In this document: positions 44,055 to 56,275 of the stretch, piece after piece
Numbering within the stretch: the first letter of the stretch is position 1
How the letters are laid out: every line of letters begins with the position of its first letter
From: UBA1847 sp942492205
GTDB lineage: Bacteria > Pseudomonadota > Gammaproteobacteria > Steroidobacterales > Woeseiaceae
Direction: 5' to 3'
Length of the DNA stretch: 64,000 nucleotides
Assembly (NCBI GenBank): GCA_942492205.1
Contig: CALODT010000004.1
Span: forward strand, 193,465 to 257,464
The notes under the pieces: generated by a model
What the model was told of the DNA's origin: nothing
Databases searched by the model: none
The model's input: the letters and a program-made list of their open reading frames with translations, nothing else
Made by a program: the position numbers and the translations under genes

Positions 44055-45144
44055 GTGAGAGAAGACGAGCATGAAAGCGTGCAGGCGCTGACGATCCGTC
44101 GCCCCGACGACTGGCACCTTCACCTCCGCGACGGTGCGGCGCTGGCCGCGGTCGGTCATAGCGCCCGGCACTTCGGCCGCGCGATCGTCATGCCCAACCT
44201 GCGCCCACCGGTGCTGACCACCGCGGACGCGCTCGCCTACCGCCGGCGGATCCTCGCAGCCCTGCCGCCGGGCTCGAGCTTCGAGCCGCTGATGACCCTC
44301 TACCTGACAGAGAACACGACGGCCGCGGAGCTGCGCGCCGCTCGGGCCAGCGGGGTCGTGATCGCCGTCAAGCTCTACCCCGCGGGGGCGACGACCAACT
44401 CCGCTGCGGGCGTCCGCGAGCTGATGGGGCCGGCGATCCTGCGGGTCTTGGGGGCGATGGAGGGGATGGGGATGCCGCTCCTCATCCACGGCGAGGTGAC
44501 CGATCCGGCGGTGGACATCTTCGATCGGGAGGCCGCGTTCATCGACCGTGTCCTGGCGCCGCTGGTCGCCCGCTTCCCCGGGCTCAAGGTCGTGCTCGAG
44601 CACGTGACGACCGCGGACGGGGTCGACTTTGTCCTCGCCCAAGGGAGCGGCCGCGTCGCGGCGACGATCACCGCTCACCACCTGCTGCTCAACCGCAACG
44701 CGCTCCTCGTCGGCGGGGTTCACCCGCACTACTACTGCCTGCCTGTGCTCAAGCGAGAGCGTCATCGGCAGGCCCTGGTCGCGGCGGCGACCTCCGGCGA
44801 CCCGCGCTTCTTTCTCGGGACGGACTCCGCCCCCCACGCCCGCGGAGCGGCAAGGAGAACGCCTGCGGATGCGCCGGCTGCTCCCACGGCGCACGCAGGA
44901 TCGAGCCTACGCCGAGGCCTTCGACGCCGCGGGGGCGCTAGACAGGCTCGAAGGGTTCGCGAGCTGCCGCATGGGCCAGACTTTTACGGTCTGCGCCGCA
45001 ACGCCGAGACGATCACCTCGCGCGAGGAGGGGATGGTCCAATGTGCCAGAGACCTGTCCCTTCGGGGCAGCAGACGGTCGTCCCCTCGGGCAGGGGGGAG
45101 ATCGGCTGGAGCGGCTGGTGGAGAGCGCCGACTGAGGGGCGCTG
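44055..45144 (+). pseudogene. pyrC: Dihydroorotase, frameshifted near its 3' end
   Basis: From the GTG at 44055 the protein shows the class II dihydroorotase order: metal site DDWHLHLRDG, MPNLRPPV, the carboxylated Lys in AVKLYPAGAT, LLIHGEV, LEHVTTADGV and the catalytic GTDSAPHA. After about 44,850 the frame changes to continue as AEAFDAAGALDRLEGFAS and then GPDFYGLRRNAETIT, ending near 45,144. At least two indels are needed to restore it. PyrC makes dihydroorotate in pyrimidine synthesis, a function normally needed, so error in the sequence is likelier than decay. Confidence 0.85.
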
Positions 45145-45146
45145 AG

Positions 45147-46066
45147 CTACTCGGGGAGGGGGATCCGCTCCTCCTCGTCGCCCGGGACGACCGGGAAGCG
45201 GCGCTCTCGCCAGTCTTCCTTCGCCTTCTCGATCCGCTCGCGCGAGCTCGAGACGAGGTTCCACTCCATGTAGCGACGACCGACCGGCTCGCCTGCGATG
45301 ATCATGACGTGGGCGCCGTGGGGGCTGCGGATGTCGACCTTCTCCCCCCCGTGGAAGACGAGCATCTCGCCGGCGCCGGAGCGGCCTCCTCCCCGCTTGC
45401 CGCAGCGAACAGAGCCGCTGACCACGTAGACCGCGCGCTCGGGGAGATCGTCCGGGAGATGAAGGAGCGACTCCTTCGGCAAGCGGGCCTCGGCGTAGAG
45501 GAGCGGCGAGTGGACGTAGACGGGGGACTTGACGCCGTAGGCTTCGCCGGCGAGCACCCGAACCCTGACAGGGCCGACGCGAGCCTCCTTGAAGCCATCC
45601 GCGGGGTAGTGGCGAAAGGAGGGCTTGGTCTCCTCTTTGTCGGTCGGCAGGGCGATCCACAGCTGGACGCCGTGGAGCCTGCCGCCGGTCCTGCGAAACT
45701 CAGGGCTGCTGCGCTCGGAGTGGACGATCCCGCGACCGGCGGTCATCCAGTTGACGGCGCCGGGCTCGATCGACTGTGGATGCCGAGGCTGTCACGATGG
45801 CTGAGCTGCCCCTCAAAGAGGTAGGTGACGGTAGAGAGGCCGATATGCGGGTGGGGGCGGACGTCGATCCCCTCACCGACCGGCAGCTCCCCCGGACCGA
45901 TGTGATCGAAGAAGATCACGGGACCGACCATCCGGCGCCCCTGCGAAGGGAGGACCCGACGCACAGTGATCCCGCCGATGTCGTGGATCTTGCCGCGGAT
46001 GAGAAGCTCCACCGCGTCCGAGGCGCTCGCGGTGCAGGTGGGCTCGTTGCTATTGGACCAGCTCAT
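45147..46066 (-). pseudogene. Pirin family protein with one frameshift
   Basis: The start is the ATG at 46066 (MSWSNSNEP). The N-terminal cupin carries the metal-binding HPHIGLSTVTYLFEG and HRDSLG; a single indel near 45,770 moves the frame to MTAGRGIVHSER, which normally follows directly. The C-terminal cupin includes GGEKVDIRSPHGAHVMIIAGEP. Pirins are iron-binding bicupins; some have quercetin dioxygenase activity. Without the indel the protein would have about 305 residues, close to the family norm. Confidence 0.83.
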
Positions 46067-46425
46067 CGTCGACTCCTCGCCGCGGCGAGCCGCGCACAGG
46101 AGATGGAGATAGCACGGTGAGGACCGGCCGCGAAGACCCGCTAGGGCCGCGCGCGGACACATGCCGCAGCCGCATGACCGGTCCCCCTGGATCGACCGAG
46201 GTCCCCGCCGCGGAGGGCTCCTCTCCGCGACTCGCCGACTCCTCCCCGACGCGTCGTTCAGCGTGTCCGCGGGCGTCGAGCTCTGCGGCGTACCCCGGAG
46301 CGCTCGGTCCTGTCGGCGGCGCTGCTCGAGCTGCCGTCAAGAAAGCCGCCCGGTCTCGCGATAGCCCGCGGGCTCGTGCGGATCTGGCTGCGGGCCGCCG
46401 GAGCGGACGTTAGGGGCCCTAAGGC
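46067..46425. other. Stretch without a supported gene
   Basis: Open frames exist here on both strands because of the high GC content, but none shows a recognisable domain or convincing start. It may hold the pirin promoter. Confidence 0.35.
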
Positions 46426-47220
46426 TCAGACTCGGAACTCGAGCGAGCGCTCGCTCGCCGCGATCATCCGCGAGTCCGGGTGGAAGGCCGTGCCGCTGCG
46501 AAGCTCAAAGGGGACCTCGTCGAGGCGAATAACCTCGACGAAGGCCTCGCAGCTGATGCTGTCCGGGAAGCCGGGCCCCGCCTCGAGAGAGCCCGCCGGG
46601 ACCTCAAAAGTGCCTGTGTCGGGGGCATCGCGGGTAAAGAGCCCTGCGAGGCAGGCGGTCCCGCCGATCGTGTCGCCCGCGATCACGGTCACCTCCCCGG
46701 CCTCCCGAGCTCCCGGGCGGCCAGATGTCGGCGTTCTGCCCGGCTCTGCGAGCTGGCCCGTCGCCGGGCTTCGACAGGCTCAGGCTCGGCGCCTCCGGGG
46801 CCGCGATGCGTCCGGTCGGGTGAATCATCGTGGTGACGATGATCGCATAGGTCGCCGCCGGGGCCCCTCCAGTGCCGAGGGCGAAGACCGTGTTGCCGCT
46901 CGGTCGCCGGACCTTGCGTCGCCACATGCTGCCGACCGTCACCCGTGTCGTCGTTGCACGAACCTGGCGGGAGATTCCGCTGCTCGCAGCGTCCGCGAAG
47001 GCGAGCTCGATCCGCATGTGGGTGTCGGTGTCGTCGACCCGGGCGAGGAGGATCCACATCACCCGTTCACGGAGGAGCAGAGCGTCGAAGGGCTCTCGCA
47101 GGAGACGCCAGCGAGGAGCAGCCCGCCGAGTGAGGAGCTTCGCGGTCGCGCGGCCTATGGTCGCGTGGCCGAGCTCCATGCGCGAGGGTGATCCTCGCCG
47201 CCGCTTGGCGGCGGCAAGCG
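46426..47220 (-). pseudogene. Possible unrecognised gene, frameshifted
   Basis: Two minus-strand frames can be joined into a plausible protein: RIELAFADAASSGI through GNTVFALGTGGAPAATYAIIVTTM in one, and AGDTIGGTACLAGLFTRDA through ELRSGTAFHPDSRM in the next, ending in LEFRV and a stop at 46426. Residue make-up is protein-like in both, and the change of frame falls near 46,690. I do not recognise the family. The 5' end is unclear. A short interspersed-looking motif (CTTCGACAGGCTCAGG, near 46,770) lies within it. Confidence 0.35.
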
Positions 47221-47389
47221 GCATCCATGCGGGCGTAAGTCGGCGTCGGAAGCCGTCCGCGCGCGCAGCGAACGGCGAACGGAAACCGCTCGGCCGTCCA
47301 TCTCGCCTGCGCTGACCCTGCGAGCACGAAGCCCCGATCGCCGCCGCGCTCCACCCCCGGGAGGCGCAGCGCCTCCCAGAGCGCTTGGG

Positions 47390-48150
47390 TCGAGCGTGTG
47401 GCCGAAGGGCTCGATGTGGAGCCGCTGGCCGAGGCGAAAGCCGCGCTCCACGCAGGCGTCGATCAGGGCGCGGTAGCACCCGGTGAGCGCCTGGGGCGGT
47501 GGTCAGTTCCCGGGCATCAAGAGCACCCGGAGCGGTCCTCGCCGGCGACGCCGAGGTCGTGAGCAGGCTCTCGATCCCTCGAGCTCGGCCGGCAGGCGCT
47601 CGGATCCCCGTGGACGACGAACTGAGCTGCCAAGGGAACGCGGCGAGCAGCCGCCTCAGGACGTCGAGGTCGAGCGGCGGGCCTCGTGGCGGGCGCCCAG
47701 CTCGGATCGCGCTCCAGGGGGGTGCTGTGCCCGAGCTTCGGGCTTAGGGAGACGAGGTCGGCGACGAGCCCGTCGAGCCAGACCGTGCCGGCGGTCTCGA
47801 CGGTGATGTGGTGACCGGCGGCGCGGAGGCGGCGGCTGAGGGTCGCGATCGCCGGGAGAGAGGAGCGGCTCTCCGCCGGTGAGAACGACGTGCTTGCGGC
47901 CCCCGGTGGCAGCTCTGCGACCAGCTCGTCGAGTCCCGACGCTGAGGCGCCCTCGGAGACCAGGAGCTGGCCGGCGAGTCGCACCAGGTGCAGCGGAGGT
48001 TGCAGCCGCTGACCCGGACGAAGGAGCTCCGGACGCCGACGAGCATGCCCCTCGCCCTGGAGCGAGACGAGCGCTCCCTGGATCCGCAGCTCGCTGGCTC
48101 GGGCGCGGGGCTCGCGTCGTCGGCCATGGCTCGCCTGCTTGCCATAGATG
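47390..48150 (-). pseudogene. queE: 7-carboxy-7-deazaguanine synthase, frameshifted
   Basis: The radical-SAM motif CNLRCTWCDSP follows SSFVRVSG, the QueE pattern CxxxCxxC near the N-terminus, and LRIQGALVSLQGEG just before it in another frame. Downstream frames carry the stretch LVADLVSLSPKLGHSTP and the C-terminal ERGFRLGQRLHIEPFGHT. Together these match QueE, which makes the 7-deazaguanine core used for queuosine and archaeosine-type bases. At least four indels break it, one in a G-run beside the start region. No other que gene is nearby. Confidence 0.75.
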
Positions 48151-48199
48151 CGGGCGCTCTGCCAGAGCGCCCCCGCCGGTTGCTACCCTCCGGTGCCCA

Positions 48200-49485
<1,286 letters not shown>

Positions 49486-49515
<30 letters not shown>

Positions 49516-49740
49516 AGCGGGGCGCGGATCGTGCCAGTGGGTAGGGGGGGGGAAAACCGGCCTCGTGGAGGGCGGGCTGGGAGGGTGGGGGGCGGGGGGG
49601 GGTCAGGCGGATGAGGCCGGAATGAGCCGATCGTGAACAAAGTAGCAAAGTGAAGGTCTGGTCTGAATGACCTGCGTCCAAGAACCCGACTGTTGCACGA
49701 CGACTGGTCACCACTAGCCTCGGAAAGAAGGAATTGTCTT
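49486..49740. other. G-rich stretch of uncertain origin after the asnS break
   Basis: From the point where AsnS ends the sequence becomes very G-rich, with runs of eight or nine G near 49,540-49,610, and holds no gene. From about 49,620 base composition becomes more even. It may be a further misjoin or poor-quality sequence. Confidence 0.4.
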
Positions 49741-50196
49741 ATGTACCTACGTAGAAACAAAGTTCGTTGCGGTGATACCCGTCGCACCTACCTCTCGATC
49801 GCCCACAACGTGTGGTGGGCCGGGGACGGCGCGAAAAAGGCGCAGAGCCGCCCGGTCGTCGTCGCGAGCTTCGGCGTCGAAGAGCGAGTCGACGTCGACC
49901 TCGCCCGCGAGCTCGTCGAAGCTGTCGAGCGTTGCGCGCCCAAGTACCCCGTCCGTCGCGGCGAGGGGAAGAAGGCGACCATGCGGGTCGCCCAGGAGAT
50001 CCGGAAGATCGAGCCCTTCCTCAAGGTGCTCGTCAGCCGCAAGCTCGGCCTTCGCCAACACCTGCCCCCGGGCCCCGAGCGCGAGATGATCCTCGACGCT
50101 CTAATCCGCGACAAGCTGAGCGACCCGGACTCGATCACCCGAGACCTCCGCGAAGAGGCGATCCTCTCGTCGCTCCGCAACCACTCCGCCGAGTAG
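49741..50196 (+). pseudogene. IS1634-like transposase N-terminal remnant
   Basis: The 151 residues from the ATG at 49741 begin MYLRRNKVRCGDTRRTYLSI and continue with a strand pattern (RPVVVASFGVEERVDVDLA) resembling the N-terminal domain of IS1634-family transposases, which usually have over 500 residues. No DDE catalytic core follows. It could instead be a free-standing gene related to that domain, as the frame is intact and starts well after a purine-rich site (GGAAAGAAGG). Identification is by pattern only. Confidence 0.45.
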
Positions 50197-50618
50197 GTAT
50201 CAGCCCAGAAGGGTTGGCCTCGGCTGACTCGACGAGCTGAGCGACTGCATGAGCTGGTGAGCTCGATGAGTCCCACAAGAAGAGCCCGCGCCTCCAGGCA
50301 GCGGGCTCTTTCTTTGGTTGGCCTCCCCGAGGGAGGCAGCGGCGAAAGCCCCGCGCGCCCCCGCTGGCCCCCGTTCGACGTCTCGTCGAACCCAAGAGCG
50401 CCAACGCTCGCGGCATGAGAGCAGACGGGGCTCTTCCGCAGCCTCCGAGGCCTGCTCTCGCAGAGAGAGGGGCGACTCTGCGGGGCCCTCTTGGCCCCGA
50501 AGAGGCTGTGATGAGAGCCCGTCTGCCAGCACGCAATGATGATCGTAGGTCCCCTGGTGAAGAGAATCACCGCAGGACCAGACGGACAAACCCGCCGTCT
50601 CGGCGGGCGACGAGCCTC
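50197..50618. other. Intergenic stretch with one terminator
   Basis: This 422-base gap has no supported gene. It contains an intrinsic terminator at 50281-50315. The remainder has frames open on both strands but no domain. Confidence 0.4.
50281..50315 (+). terminator. Intrinsic terminator
   Basis: A 9-base perfect stem (50281-50289 with 50301-50309) closes an 11-base loop and is followed by TTTCTTT on the plus strand. It probably ends transcription from the 49741 gene. Confidence 0.75.
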
Positions 50619-51775
50619 TCAGCTCAGGAGCTTGCTGAGGAACTCCGCGGGGAGCGGAGCGTCGGGCTTGCGCGAGACAAAGACGTTGTTCTTGCCCCGA
50701 CGAAGGAGGCTTCCGGCGCCGAGCCGGGGGGCGAAGACCTCGAGGATCTTCACCGTCTCGCCGGCGAGCTCATAGTCCACGGCGCTCGCCTCAAAATCCT
50801 GCCGCGTGAGCGGGCGGTTGTTGAGGAAGACCTCGCTCAGGAAGTCGACCTTGACCGCGAAGTCGAGCGCCCGGCCCTGGAGGTCGACCCGGAGGTTGTC
50901 CGGGAGGCCGTCGGGGAGGCCGCCGGAGATCTCCTTGACGGCGTACTTCGCGAGAAGCTCGGTCTCTTCGAGCTCTGCGTCGGGGGCGACGAGGAGGCCG
51001 CGCGGGTCGACCGTGTAGGGGAGATCATCGCGGAGCGCCGCTGAGCGGGCCGCTAGGGCTGCGCTCTCGGCGGCGTGGGCCGCGGCCCGCCGCTTGATGT
51101 CGTCGTCGACCGTGAGCCTCTTCGGCCCGGCCGGTGCGCCCGTGCCGCGCCCTGGACCACCTGGACTACCTGGACCGCCAGGGGCCCGGCCGCCTTCGGG
51201 CCCGTGGGCTCGTCGACGGGCTCGTCGCCCTGCCCTGCGAGGATCATCAACAGCTTCTGGTCGTCACCGACCGGATCAGCGAGCGGAATGCTCACACGGG
51301 GCCCGTCGGCGAAGCCCGCCGCGAGCTCATCAACCGAGAGGCGCATCTGCTCACAGAGGCGACCGACCGGCCACTGATCGTCCGGGGTGTTCTCCGGGAT
51401 GGTCTCGGCGGTCGCGTCGTGGGCGACCAGGACCTGGCCCCGCTGGGCGACGATGAAGCCCTCGCGGCGGTCCTCGCCGGAGCGAACGTAGTAGATGAAG
51501 CATTGTCGCGGGAGCTCTTGGCTGGCGTAGATCGCCAGCTCTGCGTTCTCCCGCCAGAACTCAGCGGCGTCGTCACCGACGACGCTCCCCTTGATCTGGG
51601 CGATAACGATCGGCGCGGTCGGATGGCGGGCGAGCTCGAGGGTGGCGTCGAGCATGTTGCGCGCCTTGGAGGCGAGCCCCTGGGCGATGACGGCCGCCAT
51701 CATCGTCGGCCGGAACATCTCGAGCTGGAAGAGGATGCCACCGTGGCTTGGCTGCGTCGTCGTCGTGGATTCCAT
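50619..51775 (-). pseudogene. Unrecognised conserved-looking protein, one frameshift
   Basis: The start is at 51775 (MESTTTTQPSHGGILFQLEMF). About 195 residues run in one frame to the Pro/Gly-rich linker near 51,150; the frame then shifts, and about 170 residues follow (KRLTVDDDIKRRAAAHAAES to FLSKLLS), with a stop at 50619-50621. The first domain is mixed alpha/beta with two Cys; the second includes LPYTVDPRGLLVAPDAELEE. I do not recognise either. No signal peptide is present. Confidence 0.55.
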
Positions 51776-51796
51776 CAGTAACCTAGGCGGAGGATA

Positions 51797-52444
51797 TTAG
51801 CCTGGCCCTAGGACGACCAGGGAGAAGTGCCACTGGTTGGCGTCGAGATCGCGAGGGAAGCGACCGACCGCGATCACGGTCCCGCTGGTCATGGGGCACG
51901 TGTAGAACTCTTCGTGAGCATTCTCAGCGTCCGCCGGTATCGCCGTCCAGGTCTGCGCGCAGAGGTTCGCGAGTCGGGTCCGCGCCTGCTCGAGGAAGGA
52001 CGCGCTCTCCTCGTCGGTGATGTTGGTGGCGATGAAGCTCACCACTCCGGAGTCGTCGATCTCGACCATCACCGGCTCGTCGTCGATCAAGATGAGCGGC
52101 TCGGGATCGCAGTTGTAGACGAGCGTCCCCTCCTGATCGATGGCCTCCGTGGACCGGCCGCACAGAGCCTCCGCGACCTCGGCGAAGTCGACCGTAGCGA
52201 CCCCGGAGGCCAGCGTCTCTCCGAGGCCCTCGATCGACCCCTCGATCTCCTCCCAGGAGCGATGGCCGCTCTCATCGTCGCCGCCCTTGCCGGCGCTGTC
52301 GCGGCCCGGGCCCCCCTTGTCGTCGTCGCCCGTCTCGCGCACCGCCGAGTTCCAGGCTTGCCGGGTCGCCTGCTCGGTCTTGTTCGCGCAGCCGGCAGCC
52401 CCGAGGAGGACGCCGAGCGCGAAGAGGGTGGAGCGACGAGGCAC
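51797..52444 (-). CDS. Lipoprotein of unknown function
   Basis: This 215-residue protein starts at 52444 and has a signal peptide ending in a clear lipobox (LLGAAGC). A charged Gly/Asp/Lys-rich linker (residues 35-65) leads to a small globular domain with two further cysteine-containing segments (EALCGRS, YNCDPEP, NLCAQTW, FYTCPM), which may form disulfides. It is one of the few genes of the middle part with an unbroken frame. The family is not recognised. Confidence 0.7.
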   Translation of the reverse strand: MPRRSTLFALGVLLGAAGCANKTEQATRQAWNSAVRETGDDDKGGPGRDSAGKGGDDESGHRSWEEIEGSIEGLGETLASGVATVDFAEVAEALCGRSTEAIDQEGTLVYNCDPEPLILIDDEPVMVEIDDSGVVSFIATNITDEESASFLEQARTRLANLCAQTWTAIPADAENAHEEFYTCPMTSGTVIAVGRFPRDLDANQWHFSLVVLGPG

Positions 52445-52492
52445 AGATCTTGTTGCGTAGCACCGGCGCCGAAACGGCGAAAGGACTCGGCC

Positions 52493-53774
52493 TCAACGTC
52501 GGCGCGTACCGCCGACGAACACCTGGTCGACGGGCGCGGCCGAGCCGGCGAGCATGAGGGCGTCGACCAGGTGGGCGTGATCGACGTCTGCGAGCAGGCG
52601 GTGATCGAGGTCGACCGCAAAACGGCGTCGAAGGGGCGTCCAGACGCGAGACGTGCCGAGCGCCGGCTGTCCCAGCGAAGAGGCCCCAGCTTCGGTCGGC
52701 GGCGCCGAGGAGATCGAGCCCGAGCCCACCTGGGCCCTCCGCGAGGCAGATCCGCGCGCCGCGTCCGCAGGCGCTCGTTCATCTCCGAGCAAGCGGGCCT
52801 CCTGGATCAGATCGATCACAGCGTTGCTGTCGCTGCCGAGCGCGATCGTGGCGCCGGCTCGGCGATGGTCGATCGCCGGGACGATCCCATCCCCCAGATC
52901 GGCCTCGGTGGTCGGGCAAGCGCAGACATGCTGGGCCCCGAGGAGCTCCCGATCTCCGGCGTCGACGTGGACCGCGTGGACCGCGGTGAAGCGTCGCGGG
53001 CGGTCGAGGCAGCCGGCGTCGGCGAAGGCCGCGGTCGGGGTCTTGCCGTGCTCCGCGAAGCACTCTTCGTTCTCCCGCGGCTGCTCCGAGACATGGGCGT
53101 GGACCACCAGATCGTGGGTCCTGGCGTAGTCGGCGAGCTCGCGGAGCTCCTCCGCGGCCACCGCTCGGATGCTGTGCGGGGCCAGGCCGACCTCGACCCC
53201 TGCTCCCCGGAGGTCGTCGACCCGGCGAAGATAGGCGTCGACCGATCTATCGCAGAAGCGTCGCTGCTCCGGCAGCGGAGCCTTGCCAGCGCCGGCGCGA
53301 CGGTAGAAGACCTCGAGCAGGACCAGGCGGACGCCGACCTCCGAGGCCGCGCGGATGATCTGCCCGGAGAGCTCGTTGGGATCGTCGTAGGGCGATCCGT
53401 CGGGCCTGATGGTGGAGGTAGTGGAACTCGCCCACGCAGGTGATCCCGGCGGCGAGCATCTCGCTGTAGCAGGCCTTGGTGACCCGGTAGAGCCCCTCGG
53501 GGTCGAGGCCCTTGAGGCTGCGCCGTACATCGCCTCACGCCAGCTCCAAAAGTCGCTCGGGTCGCCCTGCGCGCCGGCGGTGGGTGGCGCCGCGGATCGC
53601 CCGCTGGAAGGCGTGGCTGTGGGCGTTGACGAGCCCCGGCAAGAGGAGGCGACGCCCGAGATCGTAGCGCGGGAGCCCTTCGGGGGCCGTCGCCGCGTCA
53701 GCGTAGATCGCCGCGATGACGCCGTCGGCGTTGACCTCGATCGTCGGCGCGGAGACGAGGGCGCCGTCGAACAC
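52493..53774 (-). pseudogene. hutF: Formimidoylglutamate deiminase, frameshifted
   Basis: From the GTG at 53774 the pieces are: LPGLVNAHSHAFQRAIRG (metal-binding HSH of amidohydrolases), FWSWREAMY, YDDPNELSGQIIRAASEVG, LAPHSIRAV, HAHVSEQPRENEECFAEHG and ALGSDSNAVIDL. The motif SEQPREN with the preceding HVH is characteristic of HutF, which converts formiminoglutamate to formylglutamate in one route of histidine breakdown. At least three indels separate the pieces. No other hut gene is nearby. Confidence 0.83.
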
Positions 53775-53879
53775 CGCCGCCGACTACGCTGTAGAGGCGC
53801 GCCCCGACGCAGCCGCGGGGCCCGGAGCGTGCCGCCGGTCGCTCTCCGGGTCGCTCTGCCGGGGCTCCGCTCGGGTCGC

Positions 53880-56057
53880 TCACTTGCCCCCGGCCTTCGC
53901 CTTCGCGGGCTCTTCACCGGCGGAGCCCGGCGGATCGAGGTAGAGCTTGCGCTCGGCGAAGTCGAGGGTCCAGCGGCTCTTGGCGAATACCCCGAGGCCG
54001 AGCATCCCGTCGATCCGGAACTCGTCTGAGCTCTTGCTCTGCTCGAAGTAGCCGTAGGCGGCGCGGAGGTTGGTCGCGATGAAGTCGCCGAGGTGCACCT
54101 CGTCGACCTTGACCACCGCCGGCTCGCCGCGGCGAAGCGGCGGCGCGCCGATCGCAGAGCGTCCGTAGGCCTTGGTCGTCGCCGCCAGGTCGACCCCCTG
54201 CATGCCGGTGTTGAGGAGGAAGAGCCCCTCGGCGCCGTTGAGCTTGGCCGGGACATAGATGAAGTGGGTCTCGTGGACCCAGAAGGGGGTGCTCGGGCCG
54301 TTGCGCTGGGCCCCCATCGCCTTCGAGCACTTCTTCTTGGTGCCGTCGATGAGGGTGAGCGTCGACGCCTGCGGGATCGACCGTGACCTGGAAGAGCTCG
54401 AGGAAGCGGACCCCGAGAACGGCCCGGGCCACCTTGTTCTGGCTCCCGGACATCGCGGCGATCGTCGCCGTCGAGAAGATGTCGACAGGGACGTTCTTCA
54501 CGGTGATGTCGCCGACCGTCAGGGCATCGACCTGGCCGTGGCCGATCTCGTCGCCCTGCTGGTTGACCGGCGTCCGCGAGCGGATCGGCACCTTGATCTG
54601 GGCGGCGAGCTCATCGTCGAGGATCACATCGGTCGCGCCGGTGTCGATCATCGCCATCACCTCGACGCCGCCGATCTCGATCTCGACCAGCGGCAGGCTC
54701 GTGTCTGGCCTGACCGAGCGGGACCAGGGAGGAGCAGCCGTCGCCTTCGTGGCTGACCTCGAAGGGCTTGCCGGCGAAGGTGCGGTAGCGGGCGGCCATC
54801 GCTTGATTCGCCTCGCCGGTCTCGTCGAGGGCCTTGGCGACGCCGATGAAGTCGCGGCTGTGGCTGGCGATCCAGGCCCTTTGGGCGGCGACCAGCTCAG
54901 GGCGGATGCCGGCCTTCGCGGCCTTGTCGAGGGTCTTCGAGGCGTCCTTCCACTTGCCCTGGAGAACCTGGGCGCGGGCGAGGATCCACAGGGCCTCGCT
55001 CTCCTTGGAGTCGAGCTTGAGCGCCTCCTTGGCGAGCTCTGCGGCGTGGTTGAAGTGAGCCGCCGCCCAGAGCTGGCGCGTGTAGGAGATGACGTCCGAG
55101 AGGTCCTTCGGGTTGTCCTTGTAGGCCTTCTCGGTGATCGCCAGGGAGTTGAGGATCGTGTCGGGGGTGGGGGAAGGCTTGGGCAGCTCGGGGACGGCGA
55201 AGACCGAGGGGTCGATGGCGCTGTGATCGACGCGCTGCGAGGTGAAGACGACCTCCTGCGCCCGCTCGCCGAGCTCGGAGACCAGGCGGATCGAGTGCGG
55301 GATCAGGACGCCGTCGACCTTCTGGTAGTCGTCGTAGAGCACCCACTGCTTGAGCGTGAGGCCGTCGCCGGTGGGCTCCTCGACCAGCTCCTCGCGGAGG
55401 AGGCCGGTGCCGCGATCGAACCACATCGTCTTCTCGGGGATCGCCGGGTTGGCGTTGGTCCAGCGCAGGCCGTCGAGGAGCGCCGGCTTGACCGGCGAAG
55501 TCCTTGCTCCGCGGCGGCTCTTGGGTGAAGGTGATCCCGCGCTTGGCGAGGTCGAAGTACCAGTGGAGCACCGCGTCCTCGCGGGTCACCGCGGCGGCGG
55601 CCGGATCGTCGAGGACGAGGACGCCGCTTTGCAGCTGCCAGCCCTCGTTGCCGTCGTAGCCCCGCTCCTCGATCGCGTTGCCGAGCACTGTGCGGCGGTA
55701 GAGCTTGCTCTCGACCGTCGTCTGGAGGGTGAAGGTGCCCGTCCGCTCCTCCCGCATGCACTCCTCTTCGTCCTCTTCGCAGCCCTCCTCGGGCTTGACC
55801 AGCATCCGCGACTCGACCGTGCGCTGGGTGATCTTGCGCAGCGCCTCTTCGCCGCCGACTGCGGTGATGTAGCGGCTGAGCACCGCCTCCGCCGACTGCG
55901 GCGCGCCCTCATCGCCCGGCGTCTCGGTCTCCTCTGGCGGGACCTTGAGGCAGCCGACGGCGGGCGCGAGGGCGAGGGCGAGGGCGAGGCCACTCACTTT
56001 TGCGCCAAAGCAGCGGCGTGGCGAGGCAGCGGGGCGGCGGGAGTGCAGACGAGGCAT
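53880..56057 (-). pseudogene. Lipoprotein with two retropepsin-like domains, frameshifted
   Basis: The start is at 56057 (MPRLHSRRPAAS), with a signal peptide ending in LAPAVGC. A first domain (about 60-270; VLSRYITAVGGEEALRKI, VESKLYRRTVLGNA) resembles outer-membrane lipoprotein sorting-type folds of the LolA/LolB kind. A helical TPR-like part follows (AAELAKEALKLDSKESEALWILAR). Then comes an aspartic-protease-like domain with MAMIDTGATDVILDD, and a second with FLLNTGMQGVDLA, in which the catalytic Asp is replaced by Asn. Frames change near 55,500, 54,720 and 54,370. The intact protein would have about 725 residues. One active and one degenerate half could make a single pseudodimeric protease. 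Confidence 0.68.
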
Positions 56058-56275
56058 GCGCCGGGAGAGTGCCGCAGGAGGGCCTTCCGCTCAACCACCG
56101 GAGGCGCTGACTCCTGCTACCCTAGGGCCCTGTGGCCGTCGCGGATCCCGAGAGCTGGCAGTGTCAGGGTGCTCTTCGCGGGCGGAGGAGCCGAGGTGAG
56201 GACGGGCGAGGACGAGCCAAGATGGAGAGGACCCGATCGCGGTCCAGGCGCCGAAGAGGATCACCCCGCGCAGGA

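Noticed and set aside
46130..46420. Short plus-strand genes
   Set aside because: Open frames are expected by chance in such GC-rich DNA; no start signal or domain supports them.
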